Source of the DNA: Rhizomys pruinosus | Taxonomy: Eukaryota; Chordata; Mammalia; Rodentia; Spalacidae | DNA length: 64,000 bases | Reading direction: 5' to 3' | Assembly: GCA_009823505.1 (NCBI GenBank) | Contig: VZQC01008079.1 | Coordinates: forward strand, 858,238-922,237 | Shown here: piece after piece, positions 54,085-64,000 of the stretch | Numbering within the stretch: the first letter of the stretch is position 1 | Layout of the letters: each line of letters begins with the position of its first letter | Program-made: the position numbers and the translations under genes | Notes under the pieces: model-generated | What the model was told of the DNA's origin: nothing | The model's input: the letters and a program-made list of their open reading frames with translations, nothing else | Databases searched by the model: none

Positions 54085-54930
54085 AAGAATGCGAATATTG
54101 TCCCTTACGTTTATAGAAAAATGTTATGTACACCACTAATCAAAAAAGCTTCTTTTTACAACAGATGGAGGTTATTGCAGAGTTCCACAACTGGTCACAC
54201 AGAGTACACATCTGCAAGATGCCATGGCCTAAGTTACACATCCATAGTGGAACCTCTAGCCCTAAGGCTCATGCAACACAGAGAAATGGGGTTAGAGAGA
54301 ATATTAATATATCCCTCAAATTATCACCACCAAAGCTTCCTCATACAACAGAGTACAATGCACATAGAAGGCCACAGTGGTCTAAGTTTTAGAGAATAAG
54401 AGACTGCACAGGGTATGTTCCTTGATAAGGCTTCTATATTAAAATTCCCCTACCCATGGCCCCAAGACCATTACAGAAGATGGGGCAGAAAGATTTAAAA
54501 AGTTAGGTTCAATGTATGAACATAAGGAAAAAAAAAGCTTTCAGGCCACTGGAAAGTTGTTCATATGAACTTGTAGCAATGTTGACAGCATGCACAAGGC
54601 CCATGCCAACTCAGTCAGACAGAAACCCACTACAGAGTGGAAGAAATGGGCAGTAGGCTCCAATCCTAGGCATGAAACTATTGGCAAATGATTACTGCTG
54701 GATGAGGGGGAATAGGTCCTCATTAAGAGAGTGACCCTAGACAAGGTGACTAGATTCCAGTAGATGAATTTGCACCGAGGGACTCCAGGATAGGGCTTAA
54801 CATATATGACAGAATACTTGAAATCCTGAAAGGGGAGCATTTTGGGATGGGCAGTGGGTAGAGGGTCTACATTTGATTAAGATATATGAAATGTACAAGA
54901 AACTCGATAAAAATATTGAAAAGAATAAAA
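54085..54930 (+). mobile_element. LINE-1 3' UTR (Lx type), sense, complete 3' end
   Basis: A second sense copy in tandem. It runs from 'aatattgtcccttacgttta' through 'accacaactggtcacacaga'-type blocks and 'gccaactcagtcagacagaa' to 'atgacagaatacttgaaatc' and 'actcgataaaaatattg'. It is separate from its neighbour because it restarts at the same UTR region. Confidence 0.85.
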
Positions 54931-54934
54931 TGTA

Positions 54935-55054
54935 AAACAGAAAAATAGAAGACCAATTGTGTTTACAATCATTTAAAGTATCTGATCACTTACAAATAAC
55001 TTAAATGGAAAATGGAAATAATGAATTAATATTGGGCCAGCTTCCTGTATTTTG

Positions 55055-55055
<1 letters not shown>
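54935..55055. other. Unassigned
   Basis: AT-rich DNA. Confidence 0.4.

Positions 55056-55058
<3 letters not shown>

Positions 55059-55107
<49 letters not shown>
55059..55107. repeat. (TC)n microsatellite
   Basis: Uninterrupted CT run of about 24 units. Confidence 0.95.
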
Positions 55108-55109
<2 letters not shown>

Positions 55110-55780
55110 ATTCTCCCTCTTTAAATCCTGTATAATGCTGAACAATTCTTATTTGGGTGTTCAGTTTTGTAAATAATTTTAGGAACATAACACTGACCAT
55201 TATTTGAGTTAATGATTGCTTATTGTCTTCACATACATACTCACTATGTGTGAATGAACACAAACTTGCATGAAAGCAGAGCAGTAGGTCTTTGTACACA
55301 CTTAGGCTTTCCTCGATTCTGCCTGTCTGCCTTCTTCTCTCTCGCCATATATCTACTGAGGAATTTAATCCCATATCCTATATCTTTATGGGCCAGTGAT
55401 CAAGCTATCCCTGAAAGTGTGTGAATTCTCATCAGACACTAGCTAGAGGAATAATCTTAAAGGTCCATTTGTGGAACAATCTCAGGAAAATGATGAGGGA
55501 AGCCTAGCCATGTTGATGTGTGTTGAGGACAGTCCTCTCTCATAACAGAGTCATTTCCTTCACTATATTCCATGTTTCCAAGAGTTACCAGGGCCATGAA
55601 GTTTGCACCACTTTGAATACGATACAAGCCAATCCTGCTCTAACATCTGCAGGGACTTGGGGAGCCTGCCTCCTGGAAACAGGAAAGGGAGCCTTCCCAT
55701 ACGTGGCCCTGTCTGCCTTATTTATTCACATCTGCAACTGTGTCTCTGTTGTTTTGTTTTGTTTGCTGTATTCTCGGCTT
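55110..55780. other. No recognised feature
   Basis: Nothing assigned. Confidence 0.4.
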
Positions 55781-55785
55781 AAATG

Positions 55786-55856
55786 CTTCTTCTTCTTCTT
55801 CTTCTTCTTCTTCTTCTTCTTCTTCTTCTTCTTCTTCTTCTTCTTCTTCTTCTTCT
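55786..55856. repeat. Pure (CTT)n trinucleotide repeat, 23-24 units
   Basis: 71 bases of uninterrupted CTT on the plus strand, GAA on the minus strand. It generates runs of one amino acid in every frame, which explains the long open frames across it. Confidence 0.97.
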
Positions 55857-55859
55857 GGA

Positions 55860-57060
55860 TCCCAGCCCCATCTTATAAGACTTAGCCTGGATTGTGTCCT
55901 GGGAGGAAGAATGCCCAGCTTTCCACTCCATCCTTTGAGTATGGACTGGAATTAGGAGGAAGTAGTTCCCTCTCTGCCTATCAAGGAGCAAGAAGGAAGC
56001 TTTAGTTCCTGCTTTGAGTGGTCAAGGATGCTAACTACTGTGCAAAGCTACAGCAATTATATCATAAGGGAATTTCTAATTACCAGAGATTCTTCTAAAT
56101 GTTAGAAACTGCTTAACTTTCTATAGTGTGTGCATTTTCTTTATATTACAACTTCCTGCTTAGACTGCAATATAAGTGGCTATCATTTGCAGGGCGCTGG
56201 CTATAAAGTAAGCAGAAATGAGAGAGGAGTAAGTTAAAATTAGGTGTGGCAGAATGGCTTCAGGACCATAGAAAACAGAATGTACAGTAAAGCAAGAAGG
56301 GTGAAAAAGGTGAGGATGAGCGTGTGTTACCAGCTCTGTGGTGATGGCCAAATTAGCCTCTGGGAAACAGCTCTTTCTGTGTATCATTCTCCCCTGGTGC
56401 TGATAGGGTTAATGCTGTTCCTGCTCCGTTGGAAGGGGGAGGGAGCAGCTGGTGGGTGCTGGGCTTGGCACAGGGCATCAGGCTTCATTGTACCCCTGCC
56501 CCTCTGGGCTGCTGGAGCATCACATTGCTGAGCAGCTGTTGTTCTCTGGCTGCCAGAACAACCTTGGGAAACCTAACTCCAGCCCCCCACCCCACACTAA
56601 GAGCAGAGCTTGCTGTTGGGCCTATAAAAGGCAAGCTAAGGAGGACGGAGAATTGCACTTCCTGGGGAGATGGAAAAGCAATATTTATCAAAAGTGCCTC
56701 AGTACCAGTCAGACAGGTCTTTTGGTCACGGTGCAGGCCCTTGGGCCTGTGGCTCCCTGCAGTATCGTTCCCCCCCCCCCCGCCTTTGCACTGGAAGTGG
56801 ACGGTTGATGCAATAATTAGAGTTACCAAAGGGAGAAACAAAGAACATTCTAGGCTCCTTTAAATGATCACTGGCTTACATAATAAACTCTGAATAGAAT
56901 ACAATTACAGAAGCAGGAAACATTTAGCACAAATGCTCCTAAATTGGCCCTAATTCAGAAGAGGGTTTGGGGAGTGACCAATAGGACTCTTAGCTCTTCC
57001 TTTCTGGGCAGTGACTTAGCTCTACTCTGCTGTGTCTGGCCAGCGGAGAAGAGAGGAAAA
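55860..57060. other. Repeat-poor, GC-richer stretch; possible regulatory DNA
   Basis: No transposon recognised over 1.2 kb. Local GC rises at 56380-56800, where chance open frames appear in three frames at once. TATAAAAGG lies at 56623-56631 and a C12 run at 56770-56781. A promoter or enhancer is possible but only inferred. Confidence 0.4.
56623..56631 (+). promoter_or_regulatory. TATA-box-like motif (speculative)
   Basis: TATAAAAGG in the middle of the repeat-poor stretch. No initiator, CpG island or downstream exon can be recognised. The same 12-mer TATAAAAGGCAA occurs at 40132-40143. Confidence 0.2.
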
Positions 57061-57063
57061 TCG

Positions 57064-57225
57064 ACTCAGAGCCAGGCCACTTCATTTGATTTTCATCCCT
57101 GCAGCTTACTCCTGGTGTGACCCTAGACAAGCTACCTGACCTGTTTGGCTCTCTGCTTCCCCATCTGTAAACTAACACCTTTCTCAAAAAGTGATTATTG
57201 ATTAAATGAGTATGTTTAAGGTCCT
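57064..57225 (+). mobile_element. MIR SINE, well preserved
   Basis: 'actcagagccaggccacttc', 'gtgtgaccctagacaagcta', 'cctgacctgtttggctctct', 'gcttccccatctgtaaacta' and 'gattaaatgagtatgtttaa' follow the MIR consensus closely. Confidence 0.85.
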
Positions 57226-57229
57226 GCCC

Positions 57230-57657
57230 CTATATAACTGCTTTTTAACATAAGATAAAACTCACCTTACCTGCACAGTGAAAATAAATCCTTCTATGGA
57301 CTTAAAAGGAAGCTGAGCCTATAATGACTCTTAGGCTGATCTGCCACTCTGAGCTGGTCAGAGAAAGGCTTGCAAGGCTCAGTTCTGGTGGAAGAGCAGA
57401 ACTGACCTGAACCAGGTAGGAGAGAGGCAATGTGTGCCTGTCTTCCCAACTCCACATTGCATTGTTCACGGTGGAAGTATTTCCACCATAAAAATTGATG
57501 AAAGGCAAATGCTATCATGTTTTTGTGTGTGTCCATTTTTGAGGACCTGTTGTCAAACACCAGCATGCCACTGTAACCCTGTCACATTTCTGAAGGAAAG
57601 GAGGCAGAGTTATTCTCCATCCGGCAGATTGTCTCTCTGCCCGAGTATCTCTATACT
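57230..57657. other. No recognised feature
   Basis: Nothing assigned. Confidence 0.4.
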
Positions 57658-57672
57658 AAGAGTAGGAATCTT

Positions 57673-57836
57673 TTTGGTTTTACCCTTTTTTTGGTATTTT
57701 TGAGACAGGGTCTCCCTTTTAGTACCAGGTGTCCTGGAGCTCGCCCTGTAGACCAGGCCGGCCTTGAACCCACAGAGATCCACCTATCTCTGCCTCCCAA
57801 GTGCTGGGATTAAAGGCATGTGCCACCATGCCCGAC
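57673..57836 (-). mobile_element. B1 SINE, antisense, perfect TSD
   Basis: T-rich head, 'gagacagggtctccctttta', 'gtagaccaggccggccttga', 'aagtgctgggattaaaggca' and 'ccaccatgcccgac'. AAGAGTAGGAATCTT is duplicated exactly at 57658-57672 and 57837-57851. Confidence 0.96.
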
Positions 57837-57861
57837 AAGAGTAGGAATCTTAAGCTTACCT

Positions 57862-57967
57862 CTTTTTTTCATTTTAATTGGAATTTTGTGAATTTCGTGT
57901 AATTCATTTGAATCATATTTAGACCCCTTCACCTATATTCTGCACGGTATTAATACTCCTAGCCTGA

Positions 57968-58028
<61 letters not shown>

Positions 58029-58330
58029 AATGGAAGGGACATAGGGCTGTCCTGGTCCATAAAGAGGTGGGATAATGGGATGTCAGACTAAATTCTTCAG
58101 TAGGTATATGGGGAGATAGGGGAAGGCTATCATATATGCTTACTGAGACAAATTTGTGTCTCCAAATGCCCTTCAATGTGGGTCTGTGTACTGGAATCTG
58201 GTTATCCTACCCAGTGTCATGCTCATAAAGAAAGCTGGCTTTCTTGCTCTCTCCCAACAGTTATTCATTGCCCATTGTGCTTTAGCTACAGTTGGGGCTT
58301 CTTACCCACTTCCCTTAATATATAGTCACA
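57862..58330 (-). mobile_element. LINE-1 3' UTR, antisense, with internal (CT)n
   Basis: 'gaattttgtgaatttcgtgt' head, 'caaatttgtgtctccaaatg', 'tcccaacagttattcattgc' and 'cttcttacccacttccctta'. The CT run at 57974-58024 (51 bases) replaces the pyrimidine-rich block that is the antisense of the L1 polypurine tract. Confidence 0.72.
57974..58024. repeat. (CT)n microsatellite within the L1
   Basis: About 25 uninterrupted CT units. Confidence 0.95.
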
Positions 58331-58334
58331 ATGC

Positions 58335-58700
58335 TTGACCATGTATTATGATATCAGTCATTCCATAAACACTTGACATGCATTAGGCTATTTCTTGAGT
58401 ACAGAAATCTTCATGGTATTTATATGTAGGAAATGAGCCCCAGATTGACTACAGGATTTACAGAAAAGAGTTGCACCATAATCATTTAAAACTACTGAGT
58501 ATGTGTCAATAGTCAACAAATGGTAAAGTCATTACCCACTCAAATCTCATTAGCCCACAGCATCCAATGATTCCATATTGAATCTTATTTTGTTGCAGAG
58601 ATAATAGAAAATAGAGCATCCTAAAGAAGAAAATCGGGTCAAATTCCAGTTCTGAGGCTTACATGTTATGACCTGACACATTAGGGCTTGGGCTTTTTTA
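58335..58700. other. No recognised feature
   Basis: Nothing assigned. Confidence 0.4.
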
Positions 58701-58704
58701 ATAT

Positions 58705-58905
58705 TTGATTTTTTAAACAATAAGTAATAAGTAATGAATACAAGCATCCTTCATGTAAAACCAATTTGCAAACAGCTATGCCCAAACCCACACAGCCCAA
58801 GGCTCCCACCATCCAGCTGGAAGGGCTTGTATGTACAATCATGTTGATCAAATAAGTGTCCAGTCTATATCTCTGTAGTTTCACAATTCAGCCCAATCAC
58901 AGGGG
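58705..58905 (-). mobile_element. Fragment of the 2.08-kb unclassified element
   Basis: 'tacaagcatccttcatgtaa', 'aaccaatttgcaaacagc', 'cccacacagcccaaggctcc' and 'aagtgtccagtctatatctc' match 26250-26410 in the same orientation, at roughly 88-90 percent by eye. Confidence 0.8.
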
Positions 58906-58909
58906 CTTG

Positions 58910-59075
58910 GACTTTTCATACTGTTATAGCAGCCAAAGAAATTCTTCTAAGGTGTAAGACACAGCCACGTATGAAGTGAAAATTTTCTGAAAATCTCATG
59001 TCCAATTCTCTGAGAATAAAATATGACTGGTGGGGTTTATTTTTCTGTTATCTGATCTTGTTGTTCCTCAAGCTT
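58910..59075. other. Unassigned
   Basis: Nothing assigned. Confidence 0.4.
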
Positions 59076-59083
59076 AAGAATTT

Positions 59084-59240
59084 CTGGGCGTGGTGGCGCA
59101 CGCCTTTAATCCTAGCACTCTGGAGGCAGAGGCAGGCGGATCTTTGTGAGTTCAAGGCAGCCTGGTCTACAAAGTGAGTTCCAGGGCAGCTGGAGCTACA
59201 GGGAGACCCTGTCTCAAAAAGACCAAAAAAAAAAAAAAAA
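59084..59240 (+). mobile_element. B1 SINE with TSD
   Basis: 'ctgggcgtggtggcgcacgc' through 'gaccctgtctcaaaaagacc' and poly(A). AAGAATTTCT (59076-59085) and AAGAATTGCT (59239-59248) flank it. Confidence 0.95.
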
Positions 59241-59252
59241 GAATTGCTATTC

Positions 59253-59350
59253 CAGGCAGATCCCTGTGAGTTCAAGTCCGGCCTGGTCTACAGAGCAAGC
59301 TCCAAGCCAGCTGGGACTAAAGGGAGACCCTGTCTCAAAAAAAGACCCCC
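59253..59350 (+). mobile_element. 5'-truncated B1 SINE
   Basis: It starts inside B1 at 'aggcagatccctgtgagttc' and ends 'gaccctgtctcaaaaaaaga'. It lies 12 bases behind the previous B1. Confidence 0.9.
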
Positions 59351-59358
59351 CAAAATAA

Positions 59359-59597
<239 letters not shown>

Positions 59598-59599
59598 TT

Positions 59600-59778
59600 G
59601 CTCTTCCCATCAGGCTTTCCATCCAGTCACACGAGCGTCTGTACTATAGATTCTCTCTTGAGACTTTTGAACATTTCTCCTTCTCTTGGATATCCCCCCT
59701 CTAAGGTAGCCCCATGGTTCTTTTCTTCATTTACCAATGCACTACCCATTGAACTCTCAATTTGAAATTACAATCCAT
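59600..59778. other. Unassigned
   Basis: Nothing assigned. Confidence 0.4.
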
Positions 59779-59779
59779 C

Positions 59780-60125
59780 AGGGCTGAGGAAAAGGATTGA
59801 CAGGGAAAGCACTTGTTGCACAAGCATGAGGGCTAGAGCTTAGACACCCAGCACCCAAACAGCAGGTGGATGTGGCAGCCGCCTGTGATTCCAGTGCTCA
59901 GAGGCAGAGACAGAAAATACAGCGAGCTGGCTTACTCTGCAGACTAGCCAAGCCTGCAGTGTCGAACTCTGGGTTCAACTGACAGACCCTGCTTCAGTGA
60001 GAAAAGTAAAGACAGTCAACAAAGCCTCTTAACTTTGAGTTTCTACATGCATTTGCACACATGTTCACATGCACCCCACATACATGCAAATAAACAAACA
60101 CACACGTAAGCATGCTACTTACACA
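59780..60125 (+). mobile_element. B4/RSINE1-type SINE
   Basis: 'gcacttgttgcacaagcatg', 'gagggctagagcttagacac', 'gcctgtgattccagtgctca' and 'acagaccctgcttcagtgag', then an A/C-rich CACACATG tail. Confidence 0.75.
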
Positions 60126-60129
60126 GACA

Positions 60130-60360
60130 CACGCCAAAAAGATTTTTAGGAGTTTCAGTCAGCCATCTATATCTTAGTAGACCCTCTATTTCCCCCAGCT
60201 CTTTGCCATTACACAGCACTACTCATATCTAACATCCCATATAAGCTATTGATTTATCATGCTTATTGATTTATTACATATGGTCATTATATGTAATTAG
60301 TTATATAAGCTACTGATTTGTTATAGTTATTATTTCCTTCTAAGCCAGTTATCTTTGTTT
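60130..60360. other. Unassigned
   Basis: AT-rich, with repeated 'gatttattac'-like words. Confidence 0.4.
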
Positions 60361-60364
60361 CCTT

Positions 60365-60595
60365 CTGTTTATAACACATTGTAAACTCTATGAAAGTGAC
60401 CCATAGCAGATACTCAATAAACAAATGTATTCCTTATGCTCAGCCAGCCTAGATTGCATTTTCTTTAAAATAAAAATAATCATAGTCATGTAATAGGCTT
60501 ATCACGATAATTAACTGAAGTGATACATATAATACACGAGCCCAGTGCTTATTATGTACTAAATAGTTAAGAGGTTACCCCTGCTATTACTAATA
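60365..60595 (+). mobile_element. L2 and MIR 3' fragments
   Basis: 'ttgtaaactctatgaaagtg' and 'gcagatactcaataaacaaa' fit the L2 end (60365-60440). 'gtgatacatataatacacga' and 'gcccagtgcttattatgtac' fit the MIR end (60455-60595). Confidence 0.5.
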
Positions 60596-60599
60596 TTTA

Positions 60600-62480
60600 T
60601 TACTATTTTAATTTTCAATCACTGTATTTTTGAAGGAGTTTGTCTCATAATCATTTGTGGACTCTTCTAAGTAAAAGAAAAACTAGTTGATATTGCCTGT
60701 TGATGTGTTCAGTGAAAAATGTGAATACTAAGGGCAGAATGCAAGTTTAACCAGACTATAGAGCTGTGAGATTGTAAATGCAGCTTCCATTTTCTTGGTC
60801 TCTGTTCTGTGCTGCATATATACCTGATTCTTGTAGGTTGGCTAACAGCTCTCTTCGTTCCAGGAACTGTATGGACACATAGTTGTGTCTGACCTATTTG
60901 TCAATTCTTACCATTTTTGGTTAACACTACCTTCCATCTTCCAGCATTTACTCACTCTGTGGATCAACTCTAAATTTCTAGGACAGCGAATGGAGCTGAA
61001 CTTGGTATACCAGTTGCTCACTGCCCTCCCCTTGGGTAGAACAGCCTTCTTCCATTGAGCTGCTAGGGAATCAGTAGCAGAATATGGAGTTTGTGGAAGA
61101 TAACTACCATAAGTACTATGATGGTGGTGTGGCACAGTATTCAGCATTCCAGACTAGCTGTGAGATAGCAGACATATCTATAAATATCTATACTTAACTG
61201 TCCTCTATTGCAAAACTGGTCTATAAGAATCATAATAAACCCACCTCTACAGCATGGATTTAAACATCAAGTAAGTTGGATTTCGATAGATGGTTTAGAA
61301 TACAGACAAAGGTACATGTGCATCTGATTTGTAGAAACTCCGTTCAGGGGCTAATCAATCTGTCCAAAGCAGCCAGATGTGCAGAGTGGGCATCGAAGCA
61401 CACAAAGGACATACACCTGCACTTTCTCTAAGTTCGTTTCATCTCACATCTAGTATGTTTACACCCCAGTGTATGCCTGGAGAGTTCATAGTGCAAAGAC
61501 GCTGATTTTCCATCCTTTGAGATATTAATGTGTCACCCAGTGTCCTCTACTCTTACGGTGAAGATTGTCTTTGAGAAGAAGTGTGCACATTGATTGGGAA
61601 GTGCATGCCAGTATATCTCCACCACTGCCCTCCACCCACCACAGATTACGCAGCTCATCCCTTCTCTGTCAACTCAGACCCATTTTCTTTGGAACAGTGC
61701 TCTATATCTAGACCTGTGTCTTTTTTACTGGCCTAAACTTAATCTCTGCCCCTGAAGGCCATCAATTGCTCCTAGAGTGCCAGTTCTGCCAGCTGTTCTC
61801 GGAATGATGGTGTCCCTAAGCTTCTGAGTACCATATCCAAAAATTCTAACCCTGGAAAGACTCAGAGGTCAGACGCCTTCTATCTACCTATTCATCCATC
61901 CAGGCTTGCCTTTTTAGCAGATGGCTCCAGCCCCTGAGAGTCTTCTCCTGGCAGTGTCACATCTGTGACATGTGCACCAGCTCATGAACTGAGTTTCACA
62001 AAAGCCTCTATTCAACAGGTGAGTGTGGATTCCTCCATTGCTTAGCCCATGGAGATCTAACCTGGCTACTCTAGCGACCGGAAAGAGACTCAGATCCCTG
62101 TTTCTGAGCCCTGGGCTGCAATTAATCAGAACCAAGGGCCAGTTCAAGATCTGAACTGTCAGACTAGACAGTTAAGCAAAGGGAGCAATTAGGATCCAGG
62201 ATCAGGGTACTTGGCCAAAGCTGGAACAATGGAGGGCAGAGCCTGGGGGAACGGCAGGCTAGAAATATAATTCAAGGTCAAGAGTATAAGAGAATGAAGT
62301 CTGGATGTCAATCAAAGTGAAAGCACAGGTGTGGGGGTGGTAGGAGAGGGAGCAGGGGTGACAGTTGTTTGGTTCATGATCTAGGAAAGCAGAGCCCTGC
62401 ACACAAAGTAGACTAGCATCTAGTCTGTCCACATTGCCTCATTTCCTGCCTTCATTTTTTTTTATTATTATATAACTCTT
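60600..62480. other. Repeat-poor stretch (1.9 kb)
   Basis: No transposon or coding region recognised. Open frames on the minus strand at 60908-61147 and 61914-62147 have no known domain. Confidence 0.5.
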
Positions 62481-62489
62481 ATTATTTGT

Positions 62490-62900
62490 ATCTTTGACCC
62501 GCCTCACCACTGTGCCTATACCACGTGTGGATAGTGATGAAACCAGACAAGCACTCTTTTGTGCTGGGACCAGAGGGGCCGGTGCTAGTGGCCTGCACCT
62601 TGGTGCGGGCTGCCGGGGCGCGGCTGGTCAGGCATCCCCCCCCCCCCGCCCCCCGAGATTGGTGAGAATCCAATTGGACTTTCCTTTCCTGGAGAACCTT
62701 CAGAGCAAGAAGAGAAGAGGGTTTGCAAAATAGAAAACTAGACAGGTCAATACTCCATAAACAAGGAGGAGGAAAAGGGGGGGAAAAAAAAAAACAGCTA
62801 AAGGAGGAAAGTAAAATCCATCCCCTAACATAGTGAAAAGGTATTTGTGATCTGAACCACAAAAGGAAGCCCACATGCCGGAACACAACGAAGGGACAAC
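62490..62900 (+). mobile_element. LINE-1 5' UTR (probable)
   Basis: GC- and CpG-rich sequence (62560-62660, including a C12 run at 62636-62647) directly upstream of a decayed ORF1. This is the usual position of the L1 internal promoter. I cannot assign monomer type. Confidence 0.55.
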
Positions 62901-64000
62901 ATGGAAAGGCACAGGAAATCCTGCATCAAGCGCTACCAACCAGTAGGAGATAGCTACAATGGGAACCGGAGGCAGGAGAGACCCAAGAACAGATTTAGAG
63001 GAATAATGCAGACCTATGCAGAGAATTAAAGAACATAAGAGGAATTCAGAGAACTAAAGAGGGAAAATTGAAAAACTCAAAAAGGACCTAGAGGGATACA
63101 ATGACAAACATCAGAAAGAACTAAAGTAAACAGATTGAAAAAACCCAGAAGAAACTAGAAGGAGAAAAAAATAAAGCTACGAGAACTAAGAGAGAGAATG
63201 AAAAAATCAAAAAGAGACCTAGAGGGAAAATACAATGACAAACCTTTGAAAGAAAAATAAAGGAAAAAACAGACGACAAACACCACAAAGAAAATAGAGG
63301 GAGAAAAAAACAAACTCCAAAGGAAGTAGAAACACTGAAAAGAAGCCAACCAAAAACGAAGTAAGGAACACCAAGAAGAGATTGAGAAGCACCAAAGAAG
63401 AGATTGAGAGCCAAAAAAAGAAATGAAGATAAAAGAAAACACAGGATGAAAACGAAAAAGGAATTAGAAACACAACATTCAATCAAGAAGAAAGGAAAAG
63501 GAAAAAGCCTCAGAAGATAGAATGGAGGAAGCAAACAAATAAATATCAGATCTGGAAGATAACAACAGAGCAATTAAAAAGCTCAAAATAAAGATTATTG
63601 AAATTTAAAAATACACAAAAGTGGAACAACCAGGCAAATATTGGACTACACTGAATTAAAGATCAAACCTCCCGCATCATAGAGAATAGAGAGAAGGAGA
63701 AGAACAATCTCAAGAAAAGTAGTTCAATTTGATCAGATGTCTTCAAAACAGAGATAATAATAGATGAAAATTTCCCAAAACAAATAATTTCCGTATTATG
63801 AGAAATTACATTCTTCACAATTCCGTTTATCCCCAACTAAAAGAAATAGACCACAAAAAAACCCATCCAAATACATAGCACAATAGGCACAACCCAAACC
63901 CACAATTAGAACCAAGAATCAAAAAAGAACCCAACCAACCCGAAAACCAAACACAACAACAAACACAAACCAGAAAGAAAACACCAAAAACCAACAAAAC
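62901..64000 (+). pseudogene. LINE-1 ORF1, decayed, with 66-bp coiled-coil repeats
   Basis: ORF1 encodes the L1 RNA-binding trimer. An ATG at 62901 opens 42 codons (MERHRKSCIKRYQPVGDS is the start) and stops at 63027. Beyond that, frames shift repeatedly. Purine-rich Lys/Glu coiled-coil sequence follows. Units starting near 63051, 63117 and 63183 are 66 bases apart, the 22-residue repeat known from the length-variable region of rodent ORF1. Near 63740, 'gatgaaaatttcccaaaaca' fits the later part of ORF1. The copy leaves the window at the right edge. Long open frames on the minus strand are antisense artefacts. Confidence 0.78.

Noticed and set aside
55520..55885. 121-codon frame with a long Phe run, plus Ser-run and Arg-run frames
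   Set aside because: All come from the (CTT)n repeat.
56429..56863. Overlapping 118-144 codon frames on both strands
   Set aside because: Several frames are open at once in GC-richer DNA. No start context, domain or splice evidence.
63121..63573. 150-codon Phe/Leu/Ser-rich minus-strand frame
   Set aside because: Antisense of the purine-rich L1 ORF1 coiled-coil region, which is stop-poor in reverse.

Overview
The window is non-coding nuclear DNA from a muroid rodent. The evidence is the repeat content: many B1, B2/B3 and B4-type SINEs on both strands, LINE-1 3' ends of the rodent Lx type, MaLR-like LTR pieces, older mammalian MIR, L2 and L1M/HAL1 relics, and many (CA)n, (CT)n, (TA)n, (GAAA)n and (TAGA)n microsatellites. 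The SINE variants differ from the house-mouse consensus as I remember it (the B2 3' part carries GCATTGCACGACACGGGTGC followed by CAGACAGTACATTCATACAC), so a non-Mus muroid, possibly a cricetid, is likely. The species cannot be fixed by eye. I found no protein-coding exon, promoter or structural RNA gene that I would defend. Open frames over 100 codons lie in simple repeats, in SINE or L1 antisense, or in sequence with no coding character.

Layout. 1-2.8 kb: a LINE-1 ORF2 endonuclease relic, a B3-type SINE, and an LTR-like repeat split by a B2. 3.4-7.9 kb: antisense L1 3' ends, one of them with an inverted 5' part, plus SINEs and a perfect 17-bp-arm hairpin. 8-10.4 kb: (TAGA)n, MIR, an old mammalian repeat, and a hidden degenerate 26-bp tandem array at about 9858-10352. 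11.4-17.6 kb: SINEs, a second inverted L1, and a 2.1-kb L1 3' end with a long G-rich 3' UTR. 19.3-28.7 kb: more L1, an LTR-like repeat, a retrocopy of a non-B2 sequence joined to a B2 3' half, and an L1 3' UTR split by a 2.08-kb antisense element between 46-bp duplications. 31-37.5 kb: SINEs, a B2 plus truncated U4 snRNA composite between one target-site duplication, and a HAL1/L1M relic. 37.7-38.4 kb: a third inverted L1 containing a templated hairpin. 38.4-41.2 and 47.5-50.9 kb: the largest stretches with no recognised repeat. 41.2-47.5 kb: B2s, MIRs and an old repeat. 51-55 kb: a B2-B1 composite and three L1 3' UTR pieces in mixed orientation. 55-60.6 kb: (CT)n, pure (CTT)n, a repeat-free stretch with a TATAAAAGG motif, MIR, B1s and (GAAA)n. 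62.5-64 kb: the 5' end and decayed ORF1 of another L1, including 66-bp coiled-coil repeats.

No genes act together here. What the window shows is a record of retrotransposition: LINE-1 machinery mobilising its own RNA, SINE RNAs and an snRNA, with target-site duplications, 5' inversions and composite inserts visible by eye. The best candidates for something undescribed are the 26-bp array, the composite retro-inserts (B2+U4, unknown+B2, B2+B1) and the 2.08-kb nested element.
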